Assembly (NCBI GenBank): GCA_037903475.1
Contig: JBAJFG010000362.1
Span: 1,860,001 to 1,924,000, forward strand
Direction: 5' to 3'
Origin: Ancylostoma caninum
Lineage: Eukaryota; Nematoda; Chromadorea; Rhabditida; Ancylostomatidae
Length of the DNA stretch: 64,000 nt
Shown here: one piece after another, positions 1-13,500 of the stretch
Layout: every line of letters begins with the position of its first letter
How positions within the stretch are numbered: the stretch's first letter is position 1
Position numbers and translations under genes: made by a program
Notes under the pieces: generated by a model
The model's database searches: none
Told to the model about the DNA's origin: nothing
The model's input: the letters and a program-made list of their open reading frames with translations, nothing else

Positions 1-1409
1 AGGATAGGTTTTCAGTTGTCTTTATTTTCGGTATAGAGAAGAATGGTCACTTCAGGCGACAGTTCCATCATTCCTTAAGTCTCAAATTGACATCTGATTG
101 ATCAAACAGAGCAAAGGAATAAGTTGTTAATAAAAAGTAAGCATGAAGTTGGGCTGAAATGAGAAAAGATGTTTAGAAGAGAAAAAGTACACCTCACTGG
201 TTCAAGACAATAAAATAGTCAGTCATGCAAGCAAGTCAAGTCCTAGTTCATCATCTTTTTCTTTTACTGCTCACTCTGTCACAAGTTGCTCTGATAATTT
301 GCTTTAAGGTTCATCGATACTTTCATTTCCTGGCAATATCTGTAGTGATCGGCATACCACTTTTGGTGTGACGAATAAGTAAATAAATAAATAAAAAGTA
401 ACAAATTTAGTGGGATTTCCGCACCTGTGCGAACCACCACAGGAATGGGAGTGAGCGATCACTTTGGTGATACTTGCCTCGTTTCCCAGATTTTCCAAAA
501 ATTATTCGGGTTCTACATATGGTGGAGGGCTTCCCCAACACTTCAGAAGAATTTGGTGCTTCCTCACAAATATTCAAAGAAGTCATGTAGGGGAATACTT
601 GTGCACCTGAGTCAGCTTCACATCTCTGCTTCTGCGAACTCCTGCCGCTGATAGAAGAAGAATCTTCAAATTTGAAAATAGTATCTACATTGGCACGAAA
701 TCTGCAAACACATAATAACCACTACTTTTTCCAACCAACTCGTCCTCATGTTTTGTACGACCTGAAAGACCCTGAACGGCACCCTGCATAGTAGTGCCTT
801 AGTTTCACTAACTCGTAGCAGTAGTAGGCTCCTCGTTGGACTAGTCTGCTCCTGTGGTGAGGCTTCTGAATTGTACGAATCCAGGCAGGTCCTGTCGGTG
901 GAGGCGTATGAACCAATTAAATAGATTTCACTGAAATTCTGAACGTTCTCCCTGGAAAATCAGGTCGAGTCATTCAGTGTATTGGGGTTAATTTACTCAT
1001 TTTTTTGGCCTCATAAACACATCTCAGGATGCGGGTCAGCTCAAAAATTACAACGGTTTTGGCAGGAAGCCTACTGATTATCGAAGTTGTGGCCATCTTC
1101 AAAAATTCCCAATAGATGTTATAGCCTTTTTGGATCGATTCCTAACACGGTATAGATAATTTGCTGGGTTATTGCACGATAATATTCATATCCTCAATAG
1201 GACAGCAAACAGACGGCAGATCCCTAAAATTATATCCCCTTCTAAAGTCTCGGAGCTGAACTTTGCTGCGATTTTTTCCCTGTTAGCAGCGTGTTTGCTC
1301 GAAATAAGCCATAATTTTTATGGCTTCAATATTCATGTTCCACCTGAATACACCAGAAGGTCATTTGGCAGCGAAAAAAAGGTTTGACGAAAAATTCCAT
1401 TATTCCCAG
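1..1409. other. upstream flank, probably an intron of the KASH gene
   Basis: I see no coding exon here. The first recognisable exon begins at 1410 with a split codon, so an earlier exon must end in phase 1. No good candidate for it (open frame with a GT donor) was found here, so this stretch is probably the 3' part of an intron whose 5' exon lies outside the window. The short open frames on both strands have no splice context or recognisable motifs. Confidence 0.5.
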
Positions 1410-1534
1410 GTTCCCGTTCGCAGCCGTCATCCGAAATACGCGGCTGGATCCATTCGCAAGAGAAGCGACTACTGGAACTGGAGCAGCGTCTGAAGGAAGG
1501 CGTTGGACTGACAAAGCTGCTGTCAGATCAGCAG
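1410..1534 (+). CDS. unc-83: KASH gene exon (first in window)
   Basis: Acceptor TATTCCCAG and donor CAG|gtaatt. The first two bases finish a codon from an unseen exon, then 41 codons follow in phase. The peptide is a charged heptad-like helix (around HSQEKRLLELEQRLKEG, residues 15-30), as expected for a coiled-coil or spectrin-type segment. The other two frames are stopped or lack helical character. Confidence 0.6.
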
Positions 1535-4500
1535 GTAATTTTGTGCTCCACTCGTGATTTCGTGCTCCAACTCAAAGAGCCGTCCTCGCTCCCGTAAATC
1601 TGCCACAAGTTTTGAAAATTCGCGTCGTAGTGGCTGCAGCTGGAGAAATAGCGCTGTATTCGAGAGCTCCAACGGATTTTTTTTGGCATTATGCCATAAC
1701 TCGGCGTGTGGAAGTGCCTATAGCTCGACCTTTAAATTTGGCTCGCATCCAATGCAGACCAATTCAGATGTAGTGTAGTATTATAAATGTAGCAGTATGC
1801 CGTCGCAGTCGTATAGTACGTAATTGCAGAAGCCAAGGCAAGATCATTCCAGCTTTTTACGTCCAGTGCATCCTGGATAGACTGCAACTAGTCTATGAGT
1901 GAGGTGGTAGCACTAGTTTTTCAAGTTCCCCGTAGTTATAAGAACGGATCCACTTGGTATACCGTTGTTATGTAGTGCATACTGCAGTAATAATCCTACA
2001 GTATTTCCGTCTACTGTATATGCAGTATTCTTTGAAATCTAACAAATAAAGGTGAGTATTATTTGGGGTTAAATAGTTCTGAGAAAAGATATAAGACCAA
2101 AGGACCCATGTTTTCTTAGACCATCTGTTGCTCTTGCGAATAAAAGGAGTTTTTGTGCATTTACAGACTTAAGGCTCCGCCCACTTTCATGACTTTACAT
2201 TGACTTTTTAAAAACATAAATATTCAGGTGTTTGCTTGGGAGAAATTGACCCTATTAACATCGTATTTCTTTCGAGGCGAATTGCCGTGATCACACAAGA
2301 ACATCTTTAATACTCACGACATCTTTTGAGCGGCAGTAATTACGCAAGGAATTACGTGAAAACGGCAAAAATCAAAGAAAATTGGGATAATTTATTTGAA
2401 AAAATGAAATTGTATGAAACTAGGCAATTTAATCACCTTTCCCATGCAAAATGCTGACACACGTCATAATTCAAGCCTACTGTATCTACAGTATGACTTT
2501 TATTGTAAGGTGATTGTGGCGATTTTTTTCAGTCCCTCTAAAACTCACAAAATATTTGGAAAAATGATCTGGTTTGATTAAAGGAAATGGAGATCCTGTT
2601 CATTTTATATTCACTCATCTACTCATTCATTCATTCATTCATTCATTCATTCATTCATTCATTCATTCATTCATTCATTCATTCATTCATCTTACCTACC
2701 GTACATGCAGCATTACGTAGGAAAGTTTTTTGCAAGTAGTTTTGGATAAAAGGTCTAATTTTCCTTAAAAGATCCTTACCAATTAATTCTACCGTAACAG
2801 CGCCATTACCGTAGTAACCAGACCTATCGCACATGGGTTAGTCCTAAATTTTCTGTGCACTCATTGCAGGGACCACGGGTTTTGCGCTTTTTTTTCCCAC
2901 GAATTGAGCGGTTCTTCAGCCACTAGATCACTCTGTTTCTGACCCTTTTGGGTCGTAAAAGCGCGTACTTTCGAAGGTTTCGTTACGCGCGAATGGCGAA
3001 CACCTTGGAAAAGTTTGGTGTCATGGCTGCTCTTTTCGCACACAAATTTCATGAAACTGGTGATTATGGCGTCACGATAATCGAGGTCAACATTTTTCGT
3101 CACGAGCGGCGCATCGGGGGAGGGAGTCGTCGGTGAACACCTCCGCTCCGCTGACCGCTCCTCTTTCAGTCCGAATTCGTCACGGTTTCCCGATCTGTGC
3201 TCGTTTGGTTGCTATGCATTTGATGATGTTCTGTTGTTCTTCTAGTGTCTCTTAGAGATATATTTTTGGGTTTTTCTACTTCATTCCTGATGGTTAGCCA
3301 CTGGGAATTTGGTGCTTTTTCCCACAAGATTCGGTTTTTTTTTTGTTATAATAACAAAAGCGCTTACTTGTCACTAGTATCCTGTATTTTTTATTCTTTC
3401 CACCACCCCCTCCTCTCTTTTCCATCTTTCCAAAGTCCAATATCTTCCACTCTGCCTCCGCCACTCCCAGCATGGAATTCAGGAAAACCACCGCCTGGCA
3501 CTGAGTCAATGCACGCGTGCCTAATACCGCTGCCTCGGCCAGTGACAGGTGGCTATGTTTCCTGAGGTCGTCCAGAGGTTGCATGTGCGTGTGTGGTTAA
3601 GACTCATATTTGAGTCTCGACCCTAATTAACACCTTGATGGATGCTGGCCGGGCCGTCGCCTGCCTCACCGACTGGTTCAATGCCAAGTCGTATTTTTGC
3701 CGACTACATGCGAGACATCTCGGTGATGGTTGAGGTCACGTGAGGAAAATTAATTTCCTTGGATTCCTTGCCTCGCTTTCTTTCCTTTTTTGGCATTGAT
3801 GTCTCGTTCACTTCGTTTGTTCATTACGCATTGTTATGGTATGGTGTCCTTGAGCAGATGAGGTGGTACTCAACTACTCAATAGTGGCCGATCAAGGGTG
3901 TCCATGGCTGGTTCCTCACCGCATTTACCCAATTGCCATGGAAATTCTGGCCGATCCGCGTAGCAACCCCTCATAATGCATATTATACGAGATTGGCCAT
4001 AGTTCACCCATGAAGCTTAGGGTTTTCCTGGATTCTGGAGCAGAGATCAATTTGTACCAAGATGTTTCTGGACAATTTTGTTTTCCTTTCCTTCAGAGAG
4101 TAATTCTGAACAAAATCTATATGTAAAAGTTAACTGTTAGAGCCCGCGTACATCTAAAAAATTTTGCAATGTGAGCTGAATATCCTTGATTTTAATGGAT
4201 TTTCGGCGATTCATTATCCAATTTTCTGGATTTCCTCGTATTTTGTCAGATTTTTTCTTTCACCTGGGTGTTTTTTTTTCCTAGGTATTAGTGAAGCTAT
4301 TTCTGAACATCCTTATAAATATTTAAGCAAGGATTTCATCCGATATTATGCTTGTCCTAAGGACAAAGGTTGACTAGGTTCTTGTTATGAAATTATTCAT
4401 AATCCTCGTAAAAAGCCGCTGGTAACAAGCTCCATGAAATTTTTTTCTACCAAACAGCACGAAATTGCACAAATTATTTGATTTTCTGCCAAGTTTTTGG

Positions 4501-7500
4501 AATGTTTGTTAAGTATCCATTGAGAGGAAGTGACTATCTTTTTCTCATCCATTTTGACTGAAGAATTCCTGAACTTCCGGAGGGTGGGTGGTACTACAGA
4601 GGTGGGACTCATGGAACGTTAAATAAGTAAACTAGTGCTGGTTATCGTGATTGGTTATTCTAGTGGCTACGTACATAATGTCATGAGACGCATTTATTTT
4701 ATTTATTTGTTTACTGAATACACCACATAGGTGCACCATCAGAAGTCGTGTGACAGCATTCACCAGGAAATAGTTAAACCCACAGACAAAAAGCTGAACA
4801 ATACCTAATTACTCGACAATTAGAAACAACATCTGGTTCTTAAAAAAAGTGGTGGGAAGACGGCTAAGACGGCCAACATGACGTAAAATTTGATTTTTAA
4901 CGCACTATTGCTGGGTTATTGTAAATCCCTTGGAAAAGACCACTAAGGTGGAGGTCCCTAGATAGGATTGCGGATTGGATCTGGTTATTCCTGTAGCACT
5001 CATGTAGAGGAATTCATTTTTCATGAAGATACCCTGAAATTGTGGCTTTTCCACTAGAGCGATTTTCCTGGACAAATGTGCTTCATTCTCATCAATATTC
5101 AGTTCCTTTCTTTGTTCAGGCGAAATTTTCGGACAGAATGCACAGATTTTCGCTTGTGAATTTCTTCCACTGGGAAGTTCTGGGTAGCCTTGGCGTTTAT
5201 CTGGAGCGTTCATGGATCTCACCATAGCTTACCCATTTCTTCAGACTACTGACGTTTTTGGTAGGGTTTTCCCGCTTGATCGGGAAGAAACGGCTCCTCC
5301 CACTGCGACGTATCAGTCCCAAGATCGGCGATCCTTTCAGTACCATGTTCCACCGCATTGTGACTCACCACCTCCGTCTGAATCATATTCCTTCTGAATA
5401 CACGACGTTGCTTGTGGCCAAAATTGGCACTCAGCGCTACGCCGCGCGTCGCCTTCACCTGGATTGTCGAGAGTGTGTACGTATCGCTACGTATATGTGT
5501 ATACACACATCAATCAAACACATCTTTATCTCGGCGCATCTCGGCCGCCATCCACCGCCCGCTTTTGTACGGCTGCGGTAAGCGTATCCTCCTGGGCCTC
5601 ATCGTGGAGCTGGTAGGAGGCTAGAGTCGTTTCGCTGTTAACGGTTTTTAACGGATTTACGAGCTGTGACTGGTTTTACCGGTTTAGTTGAGGGCGGTGT
5701 TTGGTATGGGTATCTTTGGCTGAACGAGTACCCTAGGAGAACTCGAGCACTTAACGGCTAAAGAACTGGAAGGTCTGGAGAAGGCTAAGGAGTTAAAGCT
5801 GGAGAACTTAGTGCGTTCTGTGATAAGCATTTAATAGTAGGATAATTTCTTCATATTGACCCATCCATCTTAAAAAGATTGTACTTCATTACAATAGCAT
5901 TTATCGATGCTGTTTGCCTTTTTTTTTTGTCAATTCTCCCTAAAAAATCAGCCGATAAAGGCGCTGTTTTTCTTCCAGAAAATTTCTCTACGTCAGTAAT
6001 TGCAGCGCCAGTGCTGAACTTCTCCTCAATCCTTAGAATTTTCTTCAGTCGATTCCTTTTAAGGACCGGTCCTCACCCATTTCAAGGGCTCAGTTTTTCA
6101 AATGACGCTAGCATTTCGCCATTTTCCTTGCTATACAGTTGAGTCACCCACGTTCTCCTCAACTACTCTGGCGCTGAGGTGAAACGATGCCTTCTTCTTT
6201 GTGAATATTCGACGTTTCGAATGAGTTTGGCTATTGGGCTCATTCATACCTACTCCTGATTCGGAAGAGAAAAGAAATTTCCGTGTCTCCAGCCCCTCGT
6301 TGGGAAAGTTCTCAAAGCGCAGCTCTTTCTTTTGTGAAATTGCATTGATAGGGTGAAGTAATCGGAAGTGGTCTTCTTGTGCACAATCTTTTCATTTATT
6401 TCGCACCTCCTCTTCTTTCTTTATTCACTTCTTCATTGCTTACACTCATTTCATGAACCCCACTTGAAAATGTTTATAACCCTCGATTCTCATGCCTCTA
6501 ACTCTCTTGTGCCTACTGGGTTTCTTCCACATTGAACTTTTGGCTATTGCGGCGGAACAAGAAAGATTGGATCAATCGGTTTTTTTTTCTGAAACTCGAT
6601 TCTAAAGAAATTGTTATGTTATTTTTCATAATTTTTGTATCAATAATCTTAAAATATGAAAATTATGAAAAATAACGTAATAATTTCTTTAGAACCTAAA
6701 TTTTTCTTGTTTTGAAAACAGGATTTAAGAATTATTTCGGGAAAGATCCAAAACATCAATTTTACCCAAGATGGTGCTGTTTAGTAGAGTGTACAACGAC
6801 AAGGATGGATTTCTCGAAGTTCTACACGTGTTCTAGACAAATACCTTGTTTTGTGAAGGGCAAAACTAGCATCAATAATGCATATTGCTTCATATTCCTT
6901 TCCATTCATCCCTGGATTAAGTTTCAACAGCTGATGAATGAATATATGATTTTTTTATTCCTGAACCTTTCTTGGAACATCTTGGAATAAAATGGATAAT
7001 ATTTGACTGTAGGTACGGGAATACACTTTGGAGTTCCTATTTTCCTCATTTCTGTGCCAGTAGCGTGCAGTATTTGGAAATCGTCTGGAAATCGCGGCCA
7101 TCATCTAGTTTCTGAAGGCTGGAGGGAGCTCAATACTACGGAAACTCACAAAGGAGTAAGTGTTTTGCAAGCGGAAAGGCATCATCCCATTTTTGTTCCT
7201 AGAGTTTTTTTTCTGTGCATTTACTGGCAACAGCTCCAGTGAAAAAAGACTAAAGAGGGGAAGGCAGTGTGAGGGGTAAAGGGTGATTAGTGAGTTAACA
7301 ACGTGTGAAATAAAATAATCCTTAGTTTGTGACGATTCTAGAGTCAGGAACAGTCGCGGAACCGTGGCAGAGACGTTTCCTGTTTGATAAGACGCCTGAA
7401 TGTGCTTTCACGTATTTTTAACTTTATCGTATAACAATTTTGGTGTTAGAAATCCTTAATCTAATTATTTTATGTGTTACATTGTTTAGCATGGGACCAA

Positions 7501-10500
7501 GCAAAAATTATACAGATACTCGTGCAAAAAACCTATCTGCAGTGGTGGCGAATATTACAGGAAGTCGAGACGGCTCCAATTTTTGACTCCGGAAACGATG
7601 ATCCTTTCTAGTTCGTTCAAAACATCTTCAGTGAACGTAGTCTTATCCAATCCTTGAAATACATAAGGTACTCTCACTTGGGTATTTTCAAGAACTCTTC
7701 AAAGACTAGCCATTTCAAATCTCCAGGAACAAGAGAAAATTGCCAAAAGTGCCGGAAAGAAAGAAAAAAGAAATGCCATAAAAAATCGGTACATTAGGTA
7801 TGCCCCTGTTCATTGTTTTGCAAGTTGCTGTACCTTATCTCACGGAGTAAAGTATGCAGCTGCCCCAAAGTACGCATATCTTAAGAGTCTTAAGGGCCTC
7901 CCCGACCTTTTGAAACACAGTCGCCGACACTCATCGCCTCCCCCCCCCCCTATGCACTCAACCCGTCGAATAGGGTGCCGCCTATGCAAATCTTGTCGCC
8001 TGCCGACGCTCGCTTTCATAGCCATGTTTGCCGAAAATATTAGGTTGTTTCGGACGAACTCCAACCGGACACAGTTGCCCGAGGGGTGGGGGGGGGGTGA
8101 GTTGAAATGCTTTGCGAAGACAAAAAGGAGCATCGCGAGGAACAAGCAGCCGGGGCGGTACGGGAGGAAACCGGCTCTCATCGCGATGGAGTCCATTTCC
8201 ACATTCGGTTCCGCTGTTCCACTGTGGCGCCGGGGCTCTTAAGTAGATTCCTAGGCAATGTTCACTGGGCTTGGCGGGATTCCTGGAAGGTTTTTGGGAG
8301 ATTTAACTGGTTCCCTCCCCCCTCCTCTCTCCCCCCCCCCCGCTCCCCACCCTCTTTCCAAGCCATAACTCGGACCTAAAATCGCTGCGTCGCGGATCGT
8401 CGCGACGCCTCCCATGAGGTATGCAGTTTTAATTGCGGCTGTAATTCTCCTGTCATCCGTCCCGTTGAGTGCCTGCCTCGACTGGCCTTGTTGCCAGTCC
8501 CCCCGGATCGGTAATCTATCTTTATGACTCGGGAAAAGGCCGCGCACGAGTCATACACCGCCATCCGTCGATCCGTCCGATTTGCTCGTAAGATTTTTTG
8601 TTAGTTGCGTGTCGTACAGGTATTGCATGACCTCTCTCTTTTTCTAGGATTTTCCAGCAAAAATTGGAGGAATGCTTCCACTTTCATAGGTCCTTAATAC
8701 TTTTCACTTGTTACGCATTTTCTGGCAGATGTTTTGAGTATGAAATTCATTTCGCGATTTTCCGTGAACTCCATGGCAAAAATTTGAGGTATCTTTGTCA
8801 TTTTAGATTAGTCCATGTAATGAAATAAATAAATAAATTTCTTGGATCTCTCCTCCACTTTCCATATAAGTGTTGACAATCCCTCCCTCTCCCTGGGTAT
8901 TAGATTTTCTTCTCAAAATTTGGGGAGTCCCTCTCATGTTCTCTGACTTTTCATGGATTTTCTGACAAAAATTCGGTAATCCCTCCTATTTTCAAATTTT
9001 TTCATGGAGTCTCATGGGTAGAAATTTTACAATCTCTTTCAGTATTTGGACTTTTAGTATGCTTCTTGGCAAGAATTGAGGCAATCTCACTCATTTCTTG
9101 GATTTTTATTGGTTTTCCAGCGAAAAAAAAATTCCAAGCCTCCTTCAGCCAATCCTCGATCTACTAGAGTTCTCCATGGGATTTTCGAGAGAAAATTTAC
9201 CTCAGCTTTTGGCAATGGCTATACTTTCACCTATCTACACCTTTTACGTTTTTTTCTCTGGAATAGGGATACGTCGTTTTATTTCCTGCGCTTTCAAATA
9301 CATATGTATTTCCTTGGGCCATTAACGCTTTCTTTTTTATTCTCCTCTCTTTTCAAGAGTGTAAAAACTGTGGATTCGCCCATTTTTCCACTAAGTTCTT
9401 TACTTTTCCCAAGAAACAAGTCGTTTTCTAGCTCATTGTAGGCTTTTATTTTGTGAGGTGGCTACAAGGGGATTTCTTCGCACCGCATTTCCGGACTGGA
9501 CTGTATTTTAGTCAGTCGTCGATCTGGTCGACGTTTGCACATTTACTACGTTTTCGAGCACTTAAAAACTTGTTTCGCAGACGGTGTTCACAGCACATAG
9601 GGCCGCTTGCGGCGTAAACTCCTGCACCTCTCCGCCGCGGGCCTTGTGCGTCTCACTATAGGATTGGGGCTGATCTTGTAAGCGGCTTTGAGCGTCTGCT
9701 GGAACATCTGCTCAGCTGGAAAGGACGAGTTCGTTTTAGCTTGGATGTTACGATCACTTTTCATACCTAGGTAATTCATAGGCACATTCTCCGTTAACCA
9801 GAGTGGATGAGTTTTCCGGGCTGTAATGGATAAATCTTATGACGTACCCTCGCGAGATGCTTTCAGGAGTGATTTTTTGTTTGGAGCAATGAGCCCCATT
9901 ATTTCTTTTCTCAGGAAAACTCGTCCTTTCATGGCAGCTGGATCATACTTGTCGGATATCCACTGCTACGTCTTGCACAAGATCCAGAGAATAACCTATA
10001 CATCTCAGAATTTTTGGGGATTCCTCAAACCTGATTCCAATGTTGTTAAATGTACTTCTCCCAACTCGCTTGAACACGCTCTCCTCTTGTTTTTTCTTCT
10101 TCCTGCAATCCTACAACGATTTCGACTGCTGCCTATAATTCCTTTGTTTTCTTGATGGAATTGGTGAATGCGAAGGAGAAATCGCTTCATGCTCTGGAGC
10201 TTTTTTGGACGCTGGACGGAACGAGTTCCTTTGTAGGCGAAGCGTTCCATTCCCAGTAAATACCATTCAGAGACCTTTGCTCAATTTTCCCAATGATTTC
10301 CCCCGCATTTCAATCTTTGGAAATTTAAGTTACCTTAAAAAAACGAACACCTAAAACTGAATGCAACATTTAGATTACCCAGGTTAAACGTCTTCAGTCC
10401 CATGTTACTGTTGGGTAAGTTTGGAGGAGTGTGTTAACACGTTTACCCTGGGTAATCTCAATAAGCTTGCGGTACCTGCCAAGTTTTAACTCGGGGTGGT

Positions 10501-13500
10501 GGATAACCGTTGTCCAAAATGTCGCCTTTACATTCGAATTTTCCGGATTTTTCACTACTACAACAGCATGCAGAGTGAATACCCTATGACGTCACCAGTC
10601 CCGGTTCAATTGCCCACTTCCACACGACATGTTATTATTCCAAACGGTTTATGATAGTGCATTGTTGGCCGCGCGCCGCCGCGTTGGCAGATTTACGAGC
10701 GCCCGCCCCCGTCCGTCGCCCGGCGGTCGATCGCTGGGATCGGCGCGATAATTCGCGGATTTACAAGCGTTTATCGTTGCAGATCCTCCAGCTCGAAATT
10801 CAAAGCGACGGTCAAGCTCTGATCAATCGACTATACCAACAGTTCAGGTGAGCTCTTTGATAATATTCGGATAATCGTTCAAGTTCTATAAATTGATCCC
10901 CACTTGTGGTCTAAAATTCATTATTAAAAATTATTTATGTGTAAAATTTTTAATCAACACTGGTAAATAAATTTTTTGATCTTCAAGCATAATGTTATAA
11001 TTACAGTATCCTTATTATATCGGGAACGATCCCTTTGCGCACAAGTCCTAATTTTTCACAAGAACATGTTGTACTACCCGTCCAGATTCCTTCCAGAAAT
11101 ATTGAGGACAATGTTTTGCCCGAATTTTCCTCATGTGAAGAAGATACCATGATATTTATAATATTATATTTTTCTAGACAAGAATATTTTTTCTGTTCCG
11201 CACCGTAATACCACGCACTACTGTAGCGTCGTGGTGGGACTACTGTAAAAAATTCCCTACTCAAGAATTCTGTATCCAATTATTTTGTGCAAAATTTCGT
11301 CGCCTATTAACTGAGTCAGTATCTTTCACTCTAGCTACTTTCAGTTCTATACATTCTTCGAAGAAGTTGTGGGCTACTAATGAAATCAATATGCATATTT
11401 TTCACTAGGTATTAGTTCCACTGCCGCTATCTTATGCATTAGTAGTTCTCGATTTTCTTGAGTTTGGCTGGGATACGGTAGCTGAGCATGTCCGTAGGGT
11501 ACACGATTAAATAACAGTGTTACGTTGCTTCTGTAAATTGCCTTTCGGTCACCAAGCACGGATAAGTAAGGACGGGCGTTATCGACTAGCGATTTCTAAG
11601 GGATTGCGCAGCGGTAAGCTCCGCCCACTCCAAGGTGTACGATTATCTCGCACGAAATTCCGGAAAAAATAGGGTTTTCTAGGAAAAACAGAACTATTTT
11701 TCAAGTAGAAAGCACTAAGCTGCTCTTCAACTGTAGGTTGTCACTTTCACTAATCTTGACGCGCGAAAAACTGTGCACCCTTTGCGTGAGACATCGCTAA
11801 TCATGCGACATTAGAGAAAATACCTGTCGCTGCCAATATGACATGTTTATACAGGGTTCTTTGCTGTGCGCAAAGAAGATTGGCTTAGCTCCTTTCACAT
11901 AGATAAGGAGCGCCTGAAAAAAAATTTGCTGGAAAAGCTACTTCTTCTAAATATGCGTCTGCACCGTTATCGATTTATCAACCAATCAATAACTGGGGCT
12001 ACACGTTCCAGTATGTTTTGAGCGTTCTATATAGCGCACTATGGCGTACACAGAAGCCAACATGGCTTTTTATGGAGGCGGCATCTGAATGACATCTGCC
12101 ACATCGGCGAAATTCAGACAGTCACGTCGACAGACGATCGGCGACAGAAGAGCAGCCCCAGCCGGCTGGCCAGCTGGCTGCAGCTCGCCGGGCGGCAGCT
12201 CGGTTTTTTCCCCTTCGCTGTTCATTTCCCCCGGTTTTACGAGTGCGTTAATGGATTGAATCGAAGCCAGACGGCGATGATTCGGGTTCGGTTACCACAT
12301 GTCGCGGGGTTTCATTGCTTTTGTCACCGTGTCAGCTATTCGCTCGCTGCTTTAACCTTCGACGCTGCGATGGTTTTGATGACTAACATGGCGATATTGC
12401 CTTTTAGTACAAACCATGTCCAACTCGTTTCCTTCCCTGTTGGTTTATCGATTTTTGTTCGTAGCTTTTATGTTCCGTTTCGGACTGCAATGCACTTTTG
12501 GTACTCCAGAGTTGTGCGAATTTTACTGTGACACTCTTTGTATCCTTGATAGAACTTTTTTCTGCTGTTAACAAAAGTTAGACTATAGAAACTATAGAAC
12601 TGTAGGGTACAGTACGAAAAAAAGGCCCTGTAGCTTGTTATTAAAGGATTTATTGGGATTACTGCACGATTAAATTTCGCTGATAATTATAATAGTTGTT
12701 TTATTGTCTATTTCTGGAAAATAATCTACCATTCTGTGCCCGTATGGACTTGTGGCCATATTTTTTTCTTGCAAATTAGGGGCAGAATCATTCGTTTGTT
12801 TCCTTTAGCGCATATTTTCATGCAATAAATACAGGAATAAACAGTAAAAATTCTCCCTGACAAGCTATGTTTGACCCTGTTTGACTTTTCCGTTCAGCCT
12901 ATGGTTTAGTCGAGCGAATGCTGTTTCATTTTTTAAATTTCGAAGTTTTTAACTATTAAAGGACACTAATAAGTAACAAGTAAATAAATAAAACAGTAAT
13001 AAAATGGGAGCAAATTCTTGAAATTTTGAATATTTTTCGGGGACATGTTATTGAAGATGTATGTTTGTCTGTTTCCAGTTAAGTGTCCTTACACGCAACG
13101 GTGAAATTCTTCACGCTGTCATTGTTGTTTCTTCCCCGAACTTTGGTAGTATTATCAACTGGATGAAATTAGCAGTACTACTAAGACTACTAATATTTTT
13201 GAGGTTCTAGGGTCCAACGGTGTGTGAATTCAGTGTGAGTTTTAGCGGACGAAAGTGCGGAAAAAGTTTGTTTTGGTTACCGGAAGCAATGAATATAAGA
13301 CCTTAAACCCTTACACAAAAGAAAACAGAAAAGTGCGTCTCTAAAAGACTGGGAATCTTCTTCTCCTCAGCGTTTATCCCTCTCTCTCTGTCTCTCTGTC
13401 ATGTGTTACACAACGCTAAAAGGTGTAATCTAAAAATCTAAATCTAAATAGTAAATAGTCTATGAAAATCAAGCAGTTCATTAAAAAGCTAGATGCGTTT

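Larger units (their letters stand above)
1535..10782 (+). other. intron 1 of the KASH gene (9.2 kb)
   Basis: No conserved exon was found. It holds an ATTC microsatellite (2623-2690), a 94-bp AT-rich hairpin (6600-6693), poly-C/G tracts at 7940, 8088 and 8331, and one copy of a GGGTAA palindromic repeat (10374-10465). Short open frames such as the minus-strand one at 4905-5225 have no splice or domain support. Confidence 0.55.

Noticed and set aside
4905..5225. Minus-strand frame of 106 codons with a CAFC motif and charged helix
   Set aside because: The faint likeness to retrotransposon gag zinc fingers does not hold: the remaining Cys/His are missing and there is no neighbouring pol sequence.
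5258..5624. Plus-strand frames overlapping a GC-richer stretch
   Set aside because: Open in more than one frame on both strands without splice partners or motifs; attributed to composition.
9489..9510. TCCGGACTGGACTGTATTTT resembling the right end of the CAGTC element
   Set aside because: Only about 20 bp match with no second end; likely chance or an unprovable relic.
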